Source of the DNA: Betaproteobacteria bacterium UBA5216
GTDB taxonomy: Bacteria > Pseudomonadota > Gammaproteobacteria > Burkholderiales > SG8-41
Reading direction: 5' to 3'
NCBI GenBank assembly: GCA_002412495.1
Contig: DHVE01000066.1
Span: forward strand, 1-64,000
DNA length: 64,000 bases
The notes beneath the pieces were generated by a model. It saw only the letters and a program-made list of their open reading frames with translations. It made no database searches and was not told the DNA's origin. The stretch's first letter is position 1. Each line of letters opens with the position of its first letter. The position numbers and the translations under genes were made by a program. Of the stretch, positions 60,772 through 64,000 are shown piece by piece.

Positions 60772-61308
60772 ATGACAACCACAGTAGAACCGCCTGCCGG
60801 TCCCGGTGCAGCCATTTCGGGCAAGGGCATTATCGAGGCGTTCAAACGCAGCGCCGTCGAGTTTATCGTCTCGGTGCCTGACCGCGTCACCAGCGAAACC
60901 GTATTGCGCGGCGTCGCCTCGGACGCCACGCTGAAGCTGGTACGCGTGTGCAAGGAAGATGAAGGCGTATCAATTTGTGCGGCGCTGTCGTTTTGCGACA
61001 AGCGCGCGCTGCTGCTGATGCAAAATACCGGCTTGCTCGATTCGATCAACGCGCTGCGCGGCATCGCCGTCGAATACCAGTTGCCGGTGGTGATGATGGT
61101 GGGACTTTTGGCCCATGAATCCGCCGCGCCACCGGCACAGTCAAAAAGCTACGGGGCGCGCATTGTCACGCCGATTCTCGATGCCATGGGGATCGCGCAC
61201 GAGTACTTGCACAGCGCCGGCGACGAGCAGCGCATCGCGCCCGCGATCGAGCGCGCGTATGCCAATTCCACGCCGCTGGTGCTATTGGTCGGAAGGAGCC
61301 CGATATGA
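60772..61308 (+). CDS. TPP-dependent decarboxylase, alpha (PYR) subunit
   Basis: A 178-residue pyrimidine-binding domain of the phosphonopyruvate/sulfopyruvate decarboxylase group (ComD-like). The cofactor-activating Glu is in 'KEDEGVSICAAL', and 'LLMQNTGLLDSINALRG' is typical. Stop and the next start overlap (ATGA), so the two chains are made in equal amounts. Substrate could be sulfopyruvate, phosphonopyruvate or another 3-substituted pyruvate. Confidence 0.85.
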   Translation: MTTTVEPPAGPGAAISGKGIIEAFKRSAVEFIVSVPDRVTSETVLRGVASDATLKLVRVCKEDEGVSICAALSFCDKRALLLMQNTGLLDSINALRGIAVEYQLPVVMMVGLLAHESAAPPAQSKSYGARIVTPILDAMGIAHEYLHSAGDEQRIAPAIERAYANSTPLVLLVGRSPI

Positions 61309-61877
61309 TGAAACGCGACCAGTGCCTGAAACTCATCGCGAAATATCATCGCGACGAACTCGTGGTTCCCGTGTATCAGGCCACGTTTGAATGGCTGGCG
61401 ATCAAACCCGAGGCGCCGACCTTCACCGCCGTTGGCGCGATGGGCCAAGCCTCGTCGCTGGCGTTGGGTTTTGCGCTGGGCGCGCCCGACCGCCGCGTGA
61501 TGGTGCTTGATGGCGATGGCAGCCTGCTGATGAACCTCGGCAGTCTGGTTAGCATTGCCAATGCCGCGCCGGGCAATTTGCTGCACTTTGTGTGCGAGAA
61601 CGGCACTTACGAAGCCAACGGCGGCCATCCGATTCCCGCCAAGGATAAAGTGAGTTTCACCGGACTGGCGCTCGCCGCGGGCTACCGCGAAGCGCATGAG
61701 TTCTCGGAACTCGACGCGCTGGAAGCCGCTCTACCCGGCATACTGCGCGCGCGCGGCCCGGTGTTCATCGATCTTAAAATCGTGCCGGGCGAAACGTATC
61801 CGCAGGATTGGGCTTACATGCACGGCACTGAATCGCGCGAGAAATTCCGCAAGGCGCTTCGGCAATCGCACGCCTGA
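61305..61877 (+). CDS. TPP-dependent decarboxylase, beta (PP) subunit
   Basis: A 190-residue diphosphate-binding domain (ComE-like) with the TPP/Mg motif 'LDGDGSLLMNLGSLVSIANAAPGN' and 'ENGTYEANGG'. Strong ribosome site AAGGAG six bases before ATG 61305, inside the alpha gene end. Forms a heteromeric decarboxylase with the previous gene; in phosphonopyruvate decarboxylase these domains are fused, so the split form favours the sulfopyruvate type. Confidence 0.86.
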   Translation: MMKRDQCLKLIAKYHRDELVVPVYQATFEWLAIKPEAPTFTAVGAMGQASSLALGFALGAPDRRVMVLDGDGSLLMNLGSLVSIANAAPGNLLHFVCENGTYEANGGHPIPAKDKVSFTGLALAAGYREAHEFSELDALEAALPGILRARGPVFIDLKIVPGETYPQDWAYMHGTESREKFRKALRQSHA

Positions 61878-61920
61878 ACAGCGAGCCATTGGGGAGCGCT
61901 GCACGATACGCGGTGACGCC

Positions 61921-62913
61921 ATGGCGACGGAATTGGCGTTGAGCAATGCCGCAGCGTTAAAACGAACCAAGGCATCGTTTTGCGGGCGGTTGTTCGCCCA
62001 TGCCGCAACGATTGCCGGGTTATCCGTCACGCTGTTGCTGGTCTTGTGCGCCGCCGCGCAGGCGCAGGACGCCGCCACCCTTGCCCGCGAGCTCGTCGCC
62101 CTCAAAGGCGGCTACGTCGAAAAAAAGCACCAGCTCGAAGAAGTGCGCATACGCGCCTATATCCCGATTCTGCTCAAGGCGGTCGGCAAAGGGCCAACCT
62201 GGAAACCGGGCCATCCCAACTGGTCACCGACCGAACAGCGCATCGCCGAAGAATGGCGCAAGCATTACCTTGATCATCTGACCCGCACCGGGCGCGACAC
62301 GAATTTCGGCTGGGTGGACGACGCGCTGGCGCGCGAATATGCGCGGGTGTTCGGTGCCGACGAACTCGCCGTGCTGCTGGCGTTTTATCGCACGGCGGCC
62401 GGAGGCGCGCTGCTCGCGCTGGAAAAAGATTTTCTCGGCTTTTATCCGAACGAAATGCTGCGCTCGCTGGCGCGCGTGATGCTCGGCGCCGAACCGCTGA
62501 CCGCGCGCGAGCGTGAGCAGTATCGCGCACCAGAGGCTCGCGAACGGCGCGAATTCGTCGAGTTGTTCGAAGCCGAACTGGTGATCCATGCGGAAAGCCT
62601 GCGCATCGGCAGCGCTTATCTGGAAGCGAATCAGCCGATGGTGCAACAGGGCGCGCTTGCCACGGCCGCCGACGCCATCGATGCACTGCGGCGCAAGCTT
62701 GATGCCACCACGATGACTGAACTACAAACCTTCCAGAACTCCGGCCTGGGACGCAAGGAGCGGGTGTTTGTTGGCGCGGCGTTGCCCACTGTAACGCCGG
62801 CCGATGAAGACCCCGTGCGCGCCAAGGTGGAAGAAGCCGCGTTTTACAAGGGACTGCAACAGTTGTCCGCGCAATGGCGCGAGCTGGCGGCAAAGACCGG
62901 GGCGCGCCCCTGA
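61921..62913 (+). CDS. DUF2059-domain periplasmic protein
   Basis: A 330-residue protein with an N-terminal signal/anchor helix (about 28-49, cleavage near AAQAQD). The core 'FGADELAVLLAFYRTAAGGALLALE' is the DUF2059 signature, and the rest is helical and charged. ATG 61921 is chosen; the frame is open upstream over the TPP beta gene. Function unknown. A decayed TctC gene follows directly. Confidence 0.82.
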   Translation: MATELALSNAAALKRTKASFCGRLFAHAATIAGLSVTLLLVLCAAAQAQDAATLARELVALKGGYVEKKHQLEEVRIRAYIPILLKAVGKGPTWKPGHPNWSPTEQRIAEEWRKHYLDHLTRTGRDTNFGWVDDALAREYARVFGADELAVLLAFYRTAAGGALLALEKDFLGFYPNEMLRSLARVMLGAEPLTAREREQYRAPEARERREFVELFEAELVIHAESLRIGSAYLEANQPMVQQGALATAADAIDALRRKLDATTMTELQTFQNSGLGRKERVFVGAALPTVTPADEDPVRAKVEEAAFYKGLQQLSAQWRELAAKTGARP

Positions 62914-63215
62914 GTTTGGCGCGTCGCCGCGCGGCTGTTCGGCCCCAGACTATTCGAGCGCCGGAAGGTCAGCGTCGTTACCTATAACCGTCCCGGCGCC
63001 ACTGGCGCTATCATCGTTGGCGCCGTGGCAAAAGCCCCACCGGATGGCCACGCCTTGCTGATCGTGGTGGCGTCGTAAGCCATGATTCCGGCGATTTACA
63101 CAACGCGGCCTTACGATCCCATCAAGAGTTACGCGCCGGTGTCGCGTATCACGACCCGCGCGCTCGCGCTGGTAGTGCCTCCGGAAGTTCCGGCGAAGAC
63201 GCGCCCAAGCCGCCA
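62914..63215 (+). pseudogene. decayed TctC/Bug receptor fragment
   Basis: In one reading frame the translation matches the middle of a TctC protein: 'VAARLFGPRLFERRKVSVV', 'YNRPGATGAIIVGAVAKAPPDGHALLI', a TAA stop (63076-63078), then 'PAIYTTRPYDPIKSYAPVSR' and 'VVPPEVPAKT'. The beginning (signal peptide and first loop) and the C-terminal half are missing, so it is a remnant, not a gene. Confidence 0.85.
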
Positions 63216-63232
63216 GCCACCGCAGGTCGCCA

Positions 63233-64000
63233 TTACCGCGCTGTTTTCAGGAAAAGCTCGGGATCGACGTACACGCCATTGAGCAACACCGCCCAATGCA
63301 AATGCGGCCCGGTGACCCGCCCGGTCGCGCCCGACAGTCCCAGCGTCGCGCCGCGCTCGACCGTGTCGCCTTCTTTCACATCGATGCGGCTCATGTGTAT
63401 GTAGAGCGTGATGAAGCCCTGCCCGTGATCCACAAACACGGATTTGCCGGAGTAAAAATAGTCTCCCGTCGCAATCACGCGCCCCGCCGCTGCCGCGCGC
63501 AATGGCGTGCCCGTGCCCACCGCCACATCCAGACCAGCGTGCGGCGAACCGTCCTCGCCATTCAGCACGCGCCGCAAACCAAAGCGCGCGGACAACCGTC
63601 CGCTGGCCGGCAAATCAAGCACGAAGCTGGGGGGCGCTTCTGGGTTCCAGTGATTTTTGGCGCGGGCTATCACTACCTGATCACGTTCATTACGTTGCAG
63701 GTCCTCCGGCGTCGGCTCCATAAAACGCGAACTGATTTTGAGGTGCTGGGCAGGGTACGTTTTTGCCTTGATCTCGAATGTCGTGTCGTAGGCGCGCTTC
63801 GGTGCATCTTCGCCCGCCTTGACGTGTAACGTCTGCCGGCCCGGTTTGGCGTCCAGCGGCAGCCCCACCACTGCCAGCCAGCCTTCCGCGCGCTTCTGCG
63901 TGAGCACGCGTCTACCATCGAATAAAACTTCCAGCACCCGCGAATCGGCTTCTCCAATCTTTACTACCGCTACGCCGCCCGGATAGGGCGCATGACGCGG
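63233..64000 (-). CDS. M23 metallopeptidase, 5' end outside window
   Basis: At least 255 residues, open at the right edge. Zinc-ligand motifs of LytM-type endopeptidases are present: HAGLD, the His of 'YIHMSRI' and 'GPHLHW'. An N-terminal 'YPGGVAVV' part precedes a linker ('EPTPEDLQRNERDQ'). Role: cleavage of peptidoglycan cross-links in the periplasm. Confidence 0.93.
   Translation of the reverse strand, partial: PRHAPYPGGVAVVKIGEADSRVLEVLFDGRRVLTQKRAEGWLAVVGLPLDAKPGRQTLHVKAGEDAPKRAYDTTFEIKAKTYPAQHLKISSRFMEPTPEDLQRNERDQVVIARAKNHWNPEAPPSFVLDLPASGRLSARFGLRRVLNGEDGSPHAGLDVAVGTGTPLRAAAAGRVIATGDYFYSGKSVFVDHGQGFITLYIHMSRIDVKEGDTVERGATLGLSGATGRVTGPHLHWAVLLNGVYVDPELFLKTAR

Noticed and set aside
1..64000. 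tRNA, rRNA, CRISPR arrays, phage genes
   Set aside because: None recognised by reading; direct-repeat/spacer patterns and structural RNA motifs were not seen. A covariance-model scan would be needed to exclude small RNAs.

Overview
The window looks like a chromosomal stretch from a betaproteobacterium, most likely Burkholderiales. The reasons are a GC-rich sequence, an unusually large set of Bug/TctC-type periplasmic solute receptors (eleven full or partial copies plus one decayed copy), and many catabolic genes for organic acids and acyl-CoAs. I see no rRNA, tRNA, CRISPR array, phage or complete insertion sequence. Coding density is high and, once starts are corrected, no gene-free stretch exceeds 300 bases.

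Region by region. (1) 1-14,632: organic-acid catabolism. It holds several TctC receptors, a 2-hydroxyacid dehydrogenase and a TauD-type dioxygenase, two MmgE/PrpD proteins, a tricarballylate-dehydrogenase-like flavoprotein, a large monomeric aconitase and a divergent isocitrate-lyase/PEP-mutase-family lyase. These could act in sequence on tricarboxylates: uptake, oxidation to cis-aconitate, hydration, cleavage. (2) 14,659-20,360: periplasmic redox. A PQQ alcohol dehydrogenase carries the Asp-Tyr-Asp signature of lanthanide-dependent enzymes, with a small cytochrome c, a CapA-like phosphatase and a di-heme peroxidase. (3) 20,460-31,642: two more receptors, a dienelactone-hydrolase-family protein, a threonine-synthase-like PLP enzyme, a class V aminotransferase, a hydantoinase A/B pair and a third MmgE/PrpD. 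(4) 31,671-33,896: a lower-GC island with a HEPN-like protein, a tail-anchored small protein, an XRE-type regulator and an operator-like palindromic region. (5) 34,150-42,989: receptors, an SDR with altered catalytic residues, a maleate-isomerase-like racemase in a run with two alpha/beta-barrel proteins and a receptor, a quinone reductase and a Sel1-repeat protein. (6) 43,019-52,551: a compact minus-strand acyl-CoA cluster. Its contents match every step of cyclohexanecarboxylate-type ring beta-oxidation: CoA ligase, acyl-CoA dehydrogenase, enoyl-CoA hydratase, SDR and a BadI/MenB-type ring hydrolase. It also has a 3-hydroxyacyl-CoA dehydrogenase split into two genes and two CaiB-type CoA transferases. 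(7) 52,532-64,000: a quinone reductase, a hybrid histidine kinase with its response regulator, a NUDIX hydrolase, an EamA permease, a two-subunit TPP decarboxylase, a DUF2059 protein, a TctC pseudogene and the end of an M23 peptidase gene.

Repeats recur between genes: palindromic elements with a TTCCCGC/GCGGGAA core occur at four loci. At two of these the palindromes sit inside a second, clearly inverted, arm sequence containing CAGATTT/CAGATT, and a third locus has one such arm, so two repeat types are nested. The window is mostly ordinary catabolic chromosome. The strongest leads are the predicted alicyclic-acid cluster with its split dehydrogenase, the DYD-type PQQ dehydrogenase and the HEPN/tail-anchored pair.
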